The position numbers and the translations under genes are program-made. Shown piece by piece: positions 7,929-16,997 of a DNA stretch of 64,000 nucleotides (position 1 is its first letter; the number at the start of each line of letters is the position of its first letter). The notes beneath the pieces were generated by a model. It worked only from the letters and a program-made list of their open reading frames with translations. It had not been told where the DNA came from and did no database searches. This DNA is from Bacillus sp. FJAT-25509 (lineage in GTDB: Bacteria; Bacillota; Bacilli; Bacillales; Bacillaceae_G), in assembly GCF_001420605.1 (NCBI RefSeq), contig NZ_LJIZ01000032.1, forward strand, positions 1-64,000. The letters run 5' to 3'.

Positions 7929-8474
7929 TTAACCTTCAATAGGGAAATCGTTGTTTGTTTGAGCAAGTGTTTTCTCTTTCCGAATCATGAATAAATTGAA
8001 GACAATATAATAAGCAAACATGATTAGCATTAGCCCAGCAGACCATCCAGAAGCCATACTTTGTAATTTGTTAGTTAAATCATCATTTTGTAATCCATTT
8101 AGTTTTTCAATTGAATAAATATCATAAATTCGATAAACCAAGCGACCGAAGAATAGTAGAGTAACAGTACCGCTAATCCAAATATTTGTATGATAGAACC
8201 ATGCTCCATTTCTATTTTCATAATTTGTTTTAATTGTAGCGAAATAAGCAAGCCCAATGCCAATTAAAATACCAATCACATCTGATGTTAAAATAATTGG
8301 TTTTATACCACCTTGAAATAGTATTAATGCGCCAATTAAAAAGAAGATAACTGTACTTATACGCATTCTCTTCTTATTCAATTGCTGCCATCCGATATTT
8401 CGACGGATTCTTTTAAAGATGCGATAAACTAAAAGTAAAATAATGATTCCGATAAAAATATATTGTTGATTCAT
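7929..8474 (-). CDS. integral membrane protein (CcdC/DUF1453-like)
   Basis: This 181-residue protein has about five predicted membrane segments (YIFIGIIILLLVYRIF, VIFFLIGALILF, VIGILIGIGLAYFA, ISGTVTLLFFGRLVY and a C-terminal LMLIMFAYYIVFNLF). The layout resembles the CcdC/DUF1453 group, but I am not sure of this. The start at 8474 is chosen because AAGGAG stands seven bases before it. It is divergent from the sensor kinase gene and may be linked to that two-component system. Confidence 0.65.
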   Translation of the reverse strand: MNQQYIFIGIIILLLVYRIFKRIRRNIGWQQLNKKRMRISTVIFFLIGALILFQGGIKPIILTSDVIGILIGIGLAYFATIKTNYENRNGAWFYHTNIWISGTVTLLFFGRLVYRIYDIYSIEKLNGLQNDDLTNKLQSMASGWSAGLMLIMFAYYIVFNLFMIRKEKTLAQTNNDFPIEG

Positions 8475-8657
8475 TGTTTTTCTCCTTAATTTGTATTGTA
8501 TGTTCATATGATATTCTTTTATTTATTTTGAATCGACTTCTATTTGATAGAAATTCATTCATAAAGTCTATAACTAGAGATAGAGGAAAACAGGAAGAAT
8601 ATTGATTAAAATTAAGAGTGAATCTTTTAAAAGGTAAATGAGAGGAGTAAGTTTATT

Positions 8658-9797
8658 TTGAATAAGAACAATGTCTTCTTATTAAGACCAATTATAGGTG
8701 CCACTATTATTTTAATTTTCATGAGCACAGGGAAATTATTTAGTGGACCACCTCTTAAAACGGCACTTTATTTAACGATTTGGGTTACTTTAACTTGTAT
8801 TTTATTGATACCTAAAGATAAATGGTCGAATGCAAATTTAGTTATTGCGTTTAGTATTATGGTGATTGAAGCATTGGTCGGATTAATTTTGTTTAAAGAA
8901 ATAAATGTTTTGTATTTTTTAGCTTTTATGTTTCATGTAACGATTATCAGGTCATCTTTATCGAGGACTCCGATTACATCCATAATCGTTATGATCGTCA
9001 TTGCTTTAATCTATACGCGATTCGGACACCAAGATTTATTAAACGTTTTAACCTATATTTTAATCTCAATTATTATTTATTTAAATATTCGAAGTAGAAT
9101 GCAGCGAAATGAAATGTATGCATTGAATAAACAACATGTCGTTAATTTAGAAAAAGCATATAGTCAGCTACAAGAAGCGTCTTCTACTGTTATGCAAAAT
9201 GGAATTTTAGAAGAGAGAAATCGAATTGCCAGGGATATTCATGATGCTGTGGGACATAGTTTAACTTCCATTATCGTTCAAATGCAAGCTGTACAATATA
9301 TGATAAAAAAAGATCCAAATCAAGCCGAACAAAGTTTAAAGGATATGTTAGTAGTTGCTCGAAAAGGTTTAGATGATATACGTAAATCGGTTCATTCACT
9401 TGCCGATGATCTTCCTCAATCTGCAATTGGCACATTAGAAACTTTACTGACACATATGGAATCCTCATCTTCTATTCAATATTCCTTCATAGCGGAGATA
9501 GGTGATGTTGAATTAGATGTCGAGGTATACAAAATACTGTTTAGAATTTTACAAGAATCAATTACAAATGTTATACGGCATTCTCAAGCTACAAAATTAG
9601 ATGTTGTACTGCGAAAGGAATCTAAAGGCATCAATATGACTATTAGGGATAATGGGGATTTAGAAGATGCTCAAAAAATTAGTGAAGGATTTGGATTAAA
9701 ATCAATGAGAGAAAGACTAGAGAAAATGAATGGTAGTCTTTCCTATTCAGTTATTTTTCCACATGGCTTTGAAATTGTTGCAAAAATACCTTTGTGA
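8658..9797 (+). CDS. sensor histidine kinase, HisKA_3 type
   Basis: This 379-residue membrane sensor kinase has about five N-terminal hydrophobic segments (10-145) and a coiled linker. The HisKA_3 dimerisation box ERNRIARDIHDAVGHSL has phospho-acceptor H195. The ATPase part has an N box (QESITNVIRHSQA), IRDNGD and GFGLKSMRERL. The start is TTG with AGAGGAG ten bases upstream. The response regulator follows 21 bases later, so the two form one operon and one system, similar in build to Bacillus YhcY, YfiJ or DesK. The signal is not known. Confidence 0.92.
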   Translation: MNKNNVFLLRPIIGATIILIFMSTGKLFSGPPLKTALYLTIWVTLTCILLIPKDKWSNANLVIAFSIMVIEALVGLILFKEINVLYFLAFMFHVTIIRSSLSRTPITSIIVMIVIALIYTRFGHQDLLNVLTYILISIIIYLNIRSRMQRNEMYALNKQHVVNLEKAYSQLQEASSTVMQNGILEERNRIARDIHDAVGHSLTSIIVQMQAVQYMIKKDPNQAEQSLKDMLVVARKGLDDIRKSVHSLADDLPQSAIGTLETLLTHMESSSSIQYSFIAEIGDVELDVEVYKILFRILQESITNVIRHSQATKLDVVLRKESKGINMTIRDNGDLEDAQKISEGFGLKSMRERLEKMNGSLSYSVIFPHGFEIVAKIPL

Positions 9798-9818
9798 CGA
9801 AGGGAAGAGTGAGAAAAT

Positions 9819-10487
9819 ATGTCATATGAAAAAATAAAGGTCTTACTAGTTGATGACCAAACGATGATTAGGCAAGGCTTTAGTTATGTAATCAATCTAC
9901 AAGATGATATGAACTTAATTGGTGAGGCATCTGACGGAATAGAAGCAATCAAGTTAGCAAAAGAAAAACGCCCAGATGTCATATTGATGGATATACAAAT
10001 GCCTTGTCTTTCGGGTATTGATGCTACAAAAGAAATAATGAAACAATTACCTACGACGAAAATTGTTATTTTAACTACATTTGATGATCAAGAATATATT
10101 TACCAAGGAATTCGATCGGGAGCAATAGGATTTTTATTAAAGGATGCTGAAGTTGAGGAAATGCTTGATGCGATTCGCTCAGCCTATCGAGGTGAAGCTA
10201 TTTTTAAAACAACTCTTGCAGCAAATGCACTTTCTAGAGCGATTGTTTCTGGATTTTCAGTCCCAGGTAAAAAAGGAGAATCAATGCTAATCGAAAAACT
10301 AACGGATCGTGAACAAGAAATCCTCCAGGAAATGGCCTATGGACTTCGAAATGATCAAATCGGTAAGAAATTATTTATAACAGAAGGTACTGTTAAATCA
10401 CATGTCCATCGTATATTACAAAAATTTGGTTGTGAAGATCGAACACAAGTAGTCGTAACGGCGCTTAGGAATGGAATGGTGAAGTAA
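9819..10487 (+). CDS. response regulator, NarL/LuxR type
   Basis: This 222-residue protein has a receiver domain with acidic pocket D12/D13, phospho-acceptor D58 (VILMDIQMP), T86 and K108. It ends in a LuxR-type helix-turn-helix (LTDREQEILQEMAYGLRNDQ to about residue 205). It is the DNA-binding partner of the kinase encoded just upstream. The target genes are unknown; the divergent membrane protein gene is a candidate. Confidence 0.93.
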   Translation: MSYEKIKVLLVDDQTMIRQGFSYVINLQDDMNLIGEASDGIEAIKLAKEKRPDVILMDIQMPCLSGIDATKEIMKQLPTTKIVILTTFDDQEYIYQGIRSGAIGFLLKDAEVEEMLDAIRSAYRGEAIFKTTLAANALSRAIVSGFSVPGKKGESMLIEKLTDREQEILQEMAYGLRNDQIGKKLFITEGTVKSHVHRILQKFGCEDRTQVVVTALRNGMVK

Positions 10488-10510
10488 GAAGGATTTAGGA
10501 AAGTAAATAA

Positions 10511-10553
10511 AAAGTAGATGTTATTTCTATCTGAAATAACACCTACTTTATTT
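10511..10553 (+). terminator. rho-independent terminator
   Basis: A 17-base stem with one mismatch (AAAGTAGATGTTATTTC at 10511-10527 with 10533-10549) is followed by ATTT. It ends the two-component operon. Confidence 0.75.
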
Positions 10554-11034
10554 GGACCGAAATCTACATAAATGAAATTTTTCATAATGGCTTGTATTAC
10601 TTTTAAAATCAATTCGGAGGAAAAAGTGGAAAGGGTAGTTTAGGAAAGATGTTTCGAATTGAATTGTGCTAATTTTAGATTAAATTTAGGGCTAGAAGAA
10701 ATTATTGGGATGACTTTATACTCAGTAATAAAATGTTGTAGAAGATCTTCTTTATATAGACTCGGTAATAAATGTGATCATAAAATACATCTAATTAAAT
10801 AGATATAATATTAAATGGTAGAAAGGAAGAGTTTGTTCTAGTCGATGACCTATTTTGTACAAGATTTTTTATGATAAAAAAAGAGGAAAATAAAAAAAAA
10901 CTACGAACTATTATTATTATTAATTAATTCAGTTAATCGAAGTACTTCTTCATAAAAAATTGGATATGTATTTTATTAAGTATGTTTGTTAACAATACAG
11001 AAATTAAATAAAATTTACTAAAGAGGTGTATTCA
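10554..11034. other. intergenic stretch with nothing recognised
   Basis: Reading both strands between the two-component terminator and the 43-residue gene gives only very short frames. One starts with GTG after CGGAGG but stops after five codons. No hairpin or repeat stands out. Confidence 0.5.
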
Positions 11035-11166
11035 ATGAGCGTCCATGACCCAAACGAATTTGATGAATTGATCCCAAATGATACCGATTTAAATTTTATT
11101 AAGAAGTTTCCAGAAGTTGAAGAAGCGATTGGAATTGATGAAATTCTGAAGTGGTTAGAAGATTAA
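11035..11166 (+). CDS. small acidic protein, 43 residues
   Basis: This short gene has a clear AAAGAGGTG ribosome binding site seven bases before the ATG and its own terminator after the stop. The protein begins MSVHDPNEFDELIPND, is rich in Asp/Glu, and ends in an amphipathic helix (EEAIGIDEILKWLED). I do not recognise a family. It could be a partner-binding or regulatory peptide. Confidence 0.7.
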   Translation: MSVHDPNEFDELIPNDTDLNFIKKFPEVEEAIGIDEILKWLED

Positions 11167-11190
11167 CAAAATCAGATAATTTGAAAATAA

Positions 11191-11227
11191 AAAAGTACTT
11201 TCTAAATTTTTAGAAGGTGCTTTTTTT
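11191..11227 (+). terminator. terminator, first of a twin pair
   Basis: AAAAGTACTTTCTAAA pairs with TTTAGAAGGTGCTTTT, followed by T residues. The same AAAAAAGTACTTTCTAA arm occurs again at 12839 after the methionine gamma-lyase gene. Confidence 0.8.
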
Positions 11228-11628
11228 CATTTTCAATTAATTTAGAATAAACCTAGTCAAAGAGGATGATTTTTTTTGATTGCAGTTTGATTATTTCGGA
11301 ATATAAATGACTGATGTTTTAAGCTTTGGTTATAAAAAATTGATAAAAGCGAACGGAAAAGCAATAGGAAAAAAGTTAGGTAGAAAATTTAGTGAATAAA
11401 TAGTAAGAACCAATGCAAGAGAGAGTATTTTGCTACTTTCATTTTTAATTTAAGTCTTATATTGGATTAAGAGCATGTAATTTTACCTATAGTATGATCT
11501 ATTGAAAGGTATTGCTTTCCTATATATAGAAGTAGTCTAAGTGAACAATTTGTAAGGGCTTTCATTTTAGGTTTTTGCTTTAATTAACGTTTGATCAATA
11601 CGCACTTAATTAAGGAGGCTAATTAGAA
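11228..11628. other. leader region before megL
   Basis: About 400 bases precede methionine gamma-lyase. One 30-codon frame (11307-11399, ATG with weak GGA upstream, basic product) is possible but poorly supported. I looked for an S-box or other methionine-linked riboswitch and saw no convincing one. Confidence 0.4.
11307..11399 (+). CDS. possible 30-residue basic peptide
   Basis: The frame reads MTDVLSFGYKKLIKANGKAI and on through further Lys/Arg residues. CGGA lies seven bases before the ATG. It has no terminator of its own and no family I recognise. The high lysine content may simply reflect A-rich DNA. Confidence 0.25.
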   Translation: MTDVLSFGYKKLIKANGKAIGKKLGRKFSE

Positions 11629-12825
11629 ATGAAGAAAAATCAGTTTGATACAAAGTTGATTCACGAAGGCTACAAAACTAGTGAGTATCACGGGAGTTTA
11701 ACTCCTCCATTATTTCATACGTCTACCTATACATTTCCAACTGCACAACATGGAGAACAGTCCTTTGCCGGAGAGAAAGATGATTTTATTTACTCAAGAT
11801 TAGGAAATCCAACCGTTCAAATTTTGGAAGAACGAATGGCTGCGTTAGAAGAAGGAGAGGTAGCGTTAGCATTTGGCTCTGGAATGGCTGCTGTATCTGC
11901 TACAATTTTCTCGTTAATTAGCACTGGCGATCATATTTTATGTTCAAAAGGCATATACGGATGTACGTATGGATTTTTAGAAATGTTGGAGAGTAAATTT
12001 GGAATTGAACATAACTTTTGTGAAATGGATACTGAAGAAGAAATCCATAACTTAATCCAAGAAAACACGAAAGTTATATTTATTGAAACACCGATCAACC
12101 CTACAATGAAAGTCATTGATATTGAAATGGTTGTCGAAGTTGCGAAAAATAATAATATTACAGTAGTAGTTGATAATACTTTTTGCTCACCTTATTTACA
12201 AAAGCCATTAACACTAGGCTGTGACATTGTGCTACATAGTGCAACGAAATATATTAGTGGTCATGGTGATGTAGTTGCAGGAATTGTTGTTTGTAAAACA
12301 AAAGAGCTAGCTGATCGAATGACCCCTATCCGAAAAGACATAGGTGCGATTATGTCACCATTTGATGCATGGCTGTTGCTTCGAGGATTAAAGACATTAG
12401 CAGTTCGAATGGACCGTCAATGTGAAAATGCAAAAAAGGTCGTTTCATTTTTACAATCGCATCCAATGATAAAGGAAGTATTCTACCCTGGAGACTTTAA
12501 AAATCAAAATTATTTTATTGCTAGTAAGCAAATGAAAAAAGGTGGGGGAGTCTTCGCATTTACATTTGACGGGACAAAGGAAGAAACTCAGGAATTTATT
12601 AACCATTTAGACATGATAAAAATAGCGGTAAGTCTAGGGGATACAGAAACATTAGTTCAGCATCCAGCGACGATGACACATGCAGTCGTTCCAAAAGAGT
12701 TACGAGAAAAAATGGGCATAACAGAAAATATGCTACGCATGTCAGTCGGGTTAGAAGCATGGGAAGATATTGTAGCTGACTTACAACAAGCTTTACTTAA
12801 ATCTAATAGCAATACAGTATGTTAA
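11629..12825 (+). CDS. megL: methionine gamma-lyase (Cys/Met metabolism PLP enzyme)
   Basis: This is a 398-residue fold-type I PLP enzyme predicted to split methionine into methanethiol, ammonia and 2-oxobutyrate. The PLP lysine is K207 in HSATKYISGHGD, and D182 in VVVDNTF contacts the pyridine ring. Y110 and C112 in KGIYGCTYG match the active-site Tyr/Cys pair that distinguishes methionine gamma-lyase from cystathionine gamma-synthase and lyase. AAGGAGG precedes the ATG. The gene is monocistronic and lies between two nearly identical terminators. Cystathionine or homocysteine lyase activity cannot be excluded. Confidence 0.87.
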   Translation: MKKNQFDTKLIHEGYKTSEYHGSLTPPLFHTSTYTFPTAQHGEQSFAGEKDDFIYSRLGNPTVQILEERMAALEEGEVALAFGSGMAAVSATIFSLISTGDHILCSKGIYGCTYGFLEMLESKFGIEHNFCEMDTEEEIHNLIQENTKVIFIETPINPTMKVIDIEMVVEVAKNNNITVVVDNTFCSPYLQKPLTLGCDIVLHSATKYISGHGDVVAGIVVCKTKELADRMTPIRKDIGAIMSPFDAWLLLRGLKTLAVRMDRQCENAKKVVSFLQSHPMIKEVFYPGDFKNQNYFIASKQMKKGGGVFAFTFDGTKEETQEFINHLDMIKIAVSLGDTETLVQHPATMTHAVVPKELREKMGITENMLRMSVGLEAWEDIVADLQQALLKSNSNTVC

Positions 12826-12838
12826 TCTTGATTTGATA

Positions 12839-12880
12839 AAAAAGTACTTTCTAATTTTTTCTTAGAAAGTACTTTTTATT
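12839..12880 (+). terminator. terminator, second of a twin pair
   Basis: AAAAAAGTACTTTCTAA pairs with TTAGAAAGTACTTTTT across a seven-base loop. The 5' arm is identical to that of the terminator at 11191. Confidence 0.85.
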
Positions 12881-13227
12881 TTAGCTCTAAAATTTAAATG
12901 GATAATTAACAATATCATTAACCCCCATAAATTTGATACTACATTTTAAGAAACAAATATTACACATCGAAACGTCAATTTCATTAGTTAAAAAACTTTA
13001 TAGGACGAGCAGTCTTGCAAAAGGAAGATTTTTATGATTATTGACATAAATAGGGGGTATATCTAGTCAAAATCGTAATAATTATATAACAATGTCGATA
13101 TGAAATTGTATGTTTGCTTTGATTTTTTGGCTAAATTGACTGCTTAGACTAAACGATTCACTTTAAGGCACTAGTTTATGGTGAAAAGTAGCCCGTAATA
13201 CGGATAGCAGTATAGGTATATTTCTAG

Positions 13228-13339
13228 TTTAATTGCATTTTTCATACTTTTAATTGCAGTTCTAGAATTTTTAATTGCGATTCCGGGATTTTAATTGCAG
13301 ATTTGCCATTTTTAATTGCGATTCTGGGAATTTAATTGC
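13228..13339 (-). repeat. 20-21-bp repeat array A (six units)
   Basis: TTTAATTGC occurs at 13228, 13249, 13270, 13290, 13311 and 13331, at steps of 21, 21, 20, 21 and 20 bases. Read on the minus strand each unit is GCAATTAAA followed by a variable segment often ending GAATC. The same unit builds arrays at 30081 and 44605. Confidence 0.9.
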
Positions 13340-13380
13340 ACTTACTTGAAATTACGATTTAATCCATAACCAAATCAATT

Positions 13381-13427
13381 AAAAAAAATCCAGCAAGTCC
13401 CCATAAAAATGGACCACTAGATTTTTA
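13381..13427 (-). terminator. rho-independent terminator of the HAD gene
   Basis: On the minus strand AAAATCTAG.TGGTCC pairs with GGAC..GCTGGATTTT and is followed by a run of T residues. It lies just after the stop of the HAD gene. Confidence 0.65.
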
Positions 13428-13435
13428 AACAAAAC

Positions 13436-14224
13436 CTACTTATTCAAAGAATCAATAATCGGATAAAGCTCTTCTAAATGAGTAATTTCATATGTAGGTA
13501 CAACTTCATTTCGTTCCTTATGATGCCTATTAATCCACACGTTTTTCATTCCAATTCTGCTTGAGCCTAAAATATCTGTCATAAGATTATCTCCGACCAT
13601 AATGACCTCTTCTTTTGAAAGTTCCATTAATGATAAGGCATGTTCAAAAATACTTGGGTCAGGTTTACCTTTTCCGAAGTCTCCAGAAATTAGTATTTGA
13701 TCAAAATACTCTTTAATCTTTGGTGTAATTGAAAGCTTCGTATGTTGCAAATCAGGAGAGCCGTTTGTTAGTAAGAGCAGTTTATATTGTTCATTTAATC
13801 GATCTAGCACATCAAATGTTTCATCGTATACAAAAGGGTTTCCTTTTCGTTCTTCAGGGAATGTTTCGGCTAATAAATGACCAAATTCTGGATCATCTAT
13901 TCCAAATGCTTTTAAGCCAAGCGTCCATGCATTTTTTCGATAGGCAGGAGAATTCGCCTTCATTTTTGGAAATTGATCATGATCATCTAAAAAATTCCCC
14001 CATAGTCCTTCGAATGGATTGATGCCAATTAATTTTGTGAATTCGTATGTATCGTATGATTCATAAAGCTTTCTAGCCGAATCACGAACGGCATTTTCAA
14101 ATTCAGTTGGGTTAATACCGTATTTTTCTGTAGCTAGTTTACATGTATTTGCAAATGCAACTTGAACACTTTTTTGGTCCCAAAGTAATGTGTCATCCAA
14201 ATCAAATATGATTCCTTTAATCAT
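13436..14224 (-). CDS. HAD-family phosphatase
   Basis: This 262-residue haloacid-dehalogenase-type hydrolase carries motif I DLDDTL (8-13, nucleophile D8, acid D10), motif II LLLTNGSP, the motif III lysine in GDFGKGKPDPSIF and motif IV MVGDNLMTDI. The helical cap between motifs I and II puts it in subfamily IA, near YjjG/YigB-like nucleotide or FMN phosphatases. The substrate is unknown. GGAAGGGGC lies upstream of the ATG. Confidence 0.9.
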   Translation of the reverse strand: MIKGIIFDLDDTLLWDQKSVQVAFANTCKLATEKYGINPTEFENAVRDSARKLYESYDTYEFTKLIGINPFEGLWGNFLDDHDQFPKMKANSPAYRKNAWTLGLKAFGIDDPEFGHLLAETFPEERKGNPFVYDETFDVLDRLNEQYKLLLLTNGSPDLQHTKLSITPKIKEYFDQILISGDFGKGKPDPSIFEHALSLMELSKEEVIMVGDNLMTDILGSSRIGMKNVWINRHHKERNEVVPTYEITHLEELYPIIDSLNK

Positions 14225-14440
14225 AAAAAATAGCCCCTTCCAAATATGAACTGTCTAAATTATCCACTATCGTACTAGGAAAATATGAATTAGTAAATAG
14301 AAAGCTACTAAAATTTTACTTTTTTTTAGATACATTTAATGATTATTTATTTTAAATTAATAATTTAGTACAAATGACGATTAAATGGAATATAATACCT
14401 TGTTGATTTTGTTTTAATTAATGATGAAAAGAGTGAGTAT

Positions 14441-15007
14441 ATGTCATTTGAGGATTTTGTAAACTGTCATTCAATGCAAATTAACTCGAAGGCGGTCTTT
14501 GATAAACAAAATAAATTAATGCGATATTCGCTTACAAGAACTTGGGATGAATCGAAAAAGAAAGCTACGCTTGTATTACTTAATCCTTGTCGAGCAGATC
14601 ATCTAAAGAGTGATTATATATTGGCGAGATGTCTTAACTTTTTTATAGATTATAAGAAAGGTAACTTCGGCTCGTTAGAACTAGTAAATCTTTTTGCATT
14701 AATGGAACCGGATTCAACAAAGCTAAAAGGGAAAGAATGCGAAGTTGGCGAACATAACGATGAAGCAATAAAATTAGCGATTAGTAACGCAGACATTATT
14801 ATAGTAGCTTGGGGTTCAAGTAAACGATTTAAGTGGCGAATAAAAGAAGTTCTAGACCTGCTAGAACCTTATAAAGATAAATTATTTAATTTTTGTGATG
14901 ACTCAAATCGGAAAGATATATTGATTCACCCAGTTATTTTAGCGGAACGACATTGGTTAGAAAAATTAAATTTTGAAGCACTTTACGAATGGACTACAAA
15001 AGATTAA
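14441..15007 (+). CDS. DUF1643-family protein
   Basis: This 188-residue soluble protein has the DUF1643 pattern: MRYSLTRTWDES near residue 28, VLLNPCRAD with a conserved Asn-Pro, a Cys/Arg-containing RCLNFF helix, LVNLFALMEPD and IIVAWGSS. The family is widespread and uncharacterised. The ribosome binding site (GAGTGAG) is weak. A short terminator follows the stop. Confidence 0.78.
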   Translation: MSFEDFVNCHSMQINSKAVFDKQNKLMRYSLTRTWDESKKKATLVLLNPCRADHLKSDYILARCLNFFIDYKKGNFGSLELVNLFALMEPDSTKLKGKECEVGEHNDEAIKLAISNADIIIVAWGSSKRFKWRIKEVLDLLEPYKDKLFNFCDDSNRKDILIHPVILAERHWLEKLNFEALYEWTTKD

Positions 15008-15026
15008 TCTTAATGATATTTCTGAA

Positions 15027-15054
15027 GGCAACTCATTTTGGGTTGTTTTTTTTA
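15027..15054 (+). terminator. rho-independent terminator
   Basis: GCAACTC pairs with GGGTTGT (two G-T pairs) across ATTTT and is followed by seven T residues. Confidence 0.7.
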
Positions 15055-15187
15055 TTGCTTGAAAATTCAAATACTTATATTTGTAAAAATTGTTATAATA
15101 AATTGAGCATATAGTTTTAGTTCAAGGTAGAAAGCTACCTCTTAAACTAAATACTAAACTTTACTAAAATTGCAGACTTCTTAGAAA

Positions 15188-15235
15188 CTCAATTATTACT
15201 TGAGTCCATTTTCCATTAATTCAAGTAACACTTGA
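15188..15235 (+). promoter_or_regulatory. candidate operator pair upstream of the XRE gene
   Basis: The perfect dyad TCAAGT-AAC-ACTTGA (15221-15235) and a related dyad CTCAA-n7-TTGAG (15188-15204) lie 60-110 bases before the start of the helix-turn-helix gene. Autoregulation is a reasonable inference. A further small hairpin GGTAG-AAAG-CTACC stands at about 15127. Confidence 0.45.
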
Positions 15236-15294
15236 TTTTAACTATTCAATTAACTAGATACAATGAAATTAACTTTTAAATAGAGGTGATATAA

Positions 15295-16482
15295 ATGTTT
15301 GATATGAAAAAAGTAGGTAGACAAATCGCTCAATTAAGAAAAGCAAACAAGATTACACAGATGAAGCTAGCTGATCAATTAGGTGTTAGCTTTCAAGCAA
15401 TTAGTAATTGGGAACGAGGAGAGACAATGCCTGATATTTCTAAATTACCTGAGCTTGCAGAAATTTTTAATGTAAGTATTGATGAAATTTTAGGAAATGA
15501 AAAAGGCGTTAAATTGATCAATAATTTAATTGAAAAAGATAATACGGATTCTTCAATTGAGTTAGAAGTTGAAAAAGAAGAATTTTTAAATGTTGCACCG
15601 ATTCTTAATATCGATCAAGCAGACATCGTTTTTAGAAATGTTGAGAATCACCTTACAATTACTGATACATCGGATATTGCTCCCTTTGTTAGTGAAGATC
15701 TAATTGATGAATGTGCAAAGAAGGAATTTGATTCGAATGGAATCAAAGAATTATCACGCATGGCACCTTATATTAGTAATGATGTAATTGATGAATTTGC
15801 GGAGAAAGAGTTTGAGTCAAATGGAATTGAAGAATTAACTTGGGTTGCACCGTTTATTAGTACAGAATTAATGGACGAATTAGCGAAGAAAGAGTTTGAA
15901 ACGAATGGTATAAAAGCTTTAACAACTTTGGCACCATTCATCAGCGAAGAAGTAATGAATGAATGCGCAAAGAAAGAGTTTGAAACAAGTGGTATAAAAG
16001 GATTAACTCAGGTGGCACCATTTATCAGTAACGAAATCATTGATGAATGTGCAAAGAAAGAGTTTGAAACAAATGGTATAAAAGGATTAACTCAAGTAGC
16101 ACCATTTATTAGCGATGAGATCATCGATGAGCTTGCAATGAAAGAGTTTGAGCTAAATGGCATAAAAGAAATAACATCAATGGCAGCATTTATCGGTGAC
16201 GAAATAATCGATGAATGTGCAAAGAAAGAGTTTGAAACAAATGGTATAAAAGGACTAGCTCAGGTGGCACCATTTATCAGTGATGAAATAATAAATGAAT
16301 GCACAAGAAAGAGTTATGAATTAAATGGGATTAAGTCATTAGCACCGATTTGTCCTTTTATTGAAGGTGACCTACTTAATGAACTTGCTTTAGATGCTAT
16401 ATCAAAACATGGCATTAATGAGATTATTTCAGTGATCCCATTTTTAAATTCAAAAATTGTAAAGAATGCAGTAATTAAATAG
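15295..16482 (+). CDS. XRE-family regulator with nine 28-residue helical repeats
   Basis: Residues 6-65 form a Cro/C1-type helix-turn-helix (QIAQLRKANKITQMKLADQL then VSFQAISNWERGE), so the protein binds DNA. From about residue 120 to the end it carries nine consecutive 28-residue repeats and a partial tenth. Each reads roughly APFIS.EIIDECAKKEFETN followed by GIK.LTQV. The repeats look like a curved helical-hairpin scaffold and may bind a protein or ligand. AGAGGTGATATAA precedes the ATG. The nearly identical central repeats at DNA level suggest recent expansion. I do not know a function. Confidence 0.85.
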   Translation: MFDMKKVGRQIAQLRKANKITQMKLADQLGVSFQAISNWERGETMPDISKLPELAEIFNVSIDEILGNEKGVKLINNLIEKDNTDSSIELEVEKEEFLNVAPILNIDQADIVFRNVENHLTITDTSDIAPFVSEDLIDECAKKEFDSNGIKELSRMAPYISNDVIDEFAEKEFESNGIEELTWVAPFISTELMDELAKKEFETNGIKALTTLAPFISEEVMNECAKKEFETSGIKGLTQVAPFISNEIIDECAKKEFETNGIKGLTQVAPFISDEIIDELAMKEFELNGIKEITSMAAFIGDEIIDECAKKEFETNGIKGLAQVAPFISDEIINECTRKSYELNGIKSLAPICPFIEGDLLNELALDAISKHGINEIISVIPFLNSKIVKNAVIK

Positions 16483-16510
16483 CTTTCAAACTGAACTTGT
16501 ATTTACTTTC

Positions 16511-16600
16511 AAGGGTCGCAATTAGGACCCTTATTTATTTTTTCTAGACATTTTATTAATAAATAAGGATATTTTCTGGACAATTCGGTAATATCCTTTA
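16511..16600 (+). terminator. terminator plus a second perfect hairpin
   Basis: AAGGGTC pairs with GACCCTT (16511-16532) and is followed by a T-rich tail; it ends the XRE gene. A separate perfect dyad AAGGATATT (16565-16573) / AATATCCTT (16590-16598) lies just before the DUF4359 gene and may be an operator. Confidence 0.6.
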
Positions 16601-16636
16601 TCATATAAATAGTAAAAATAATGAAAAGGTGACTTT

Positions 16637-16924
16637 ATGAAAAAATTACTTGTAATTGTGGCTTTAGCAGTCTGTCTAATTATCTCTGCACAAACAAATC
16701 CATCAAAAGGAGAGTTTGTCACTTGGGCAAAGGATCAGCTTAAATTGGAATCAAAAAATAAATACATTGATTTTGGAATTGACTTATTAGGGGAAAAACT
16801 TATTAGTAAGGTTACAACTAAAAAAGATTATATCTTTTTTTCAGTTTACGAGGTTAAGGCTTTAGACAAGGAAATAAAAGTGGTCGGTTTATTTAATCAC
16901 TTTATTCCAATTTCAAAAAAATAA
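16637..16924 (+). CDS. DUF4359-family membrane-anchored or exported protein
   Basis: This 95-residue protein has an N-terminal hydrophobic segment (KLLVIVALAVCLIISAQTNP, residues 3-22) that would act as a signal anchor or signal peptide. An exported basic domain ending in GLFNHFIPISK follows. The pattern NPSKGEF..WA...L fits DUF4359, a small uncharacterised family. AAAAGGTGACTTT precedes the ATG. Confidence 0.7.
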   Translation: MKKLLVIVALAVCLIISAQTNPSKGEFVTWAKDQLKLESKNKYIDFGIDLLGEKLISKVTTKKDYIFFSVYEVKALDKEIKVVGLFNHFIPISKK

Positions 16925-16997
16925 ATTATGAAGAGTTAGTGGAAAACTTTGATTGCTTGTATATAATAGAAGAATAAAGTTAAAAGAGGTGGAAAGA

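Larger units (their letters stand above)
12881..13435. other. intergenic region between convergent genes
   Basis: This stretch has no reading frame with a ribosome binding site. It contains the 20-21-bp repeat array at 13228-13339 and the terminator of the HAD gene near its right end. Confidence 0.5.

Noticed and set aside
11400-11628. SAM or methionine riboswitch before methionine gamma-lyase
   Set aside because: I could not find the conserved S-box core or a T-box sequence, nor an anti-terminator/terminator pair.
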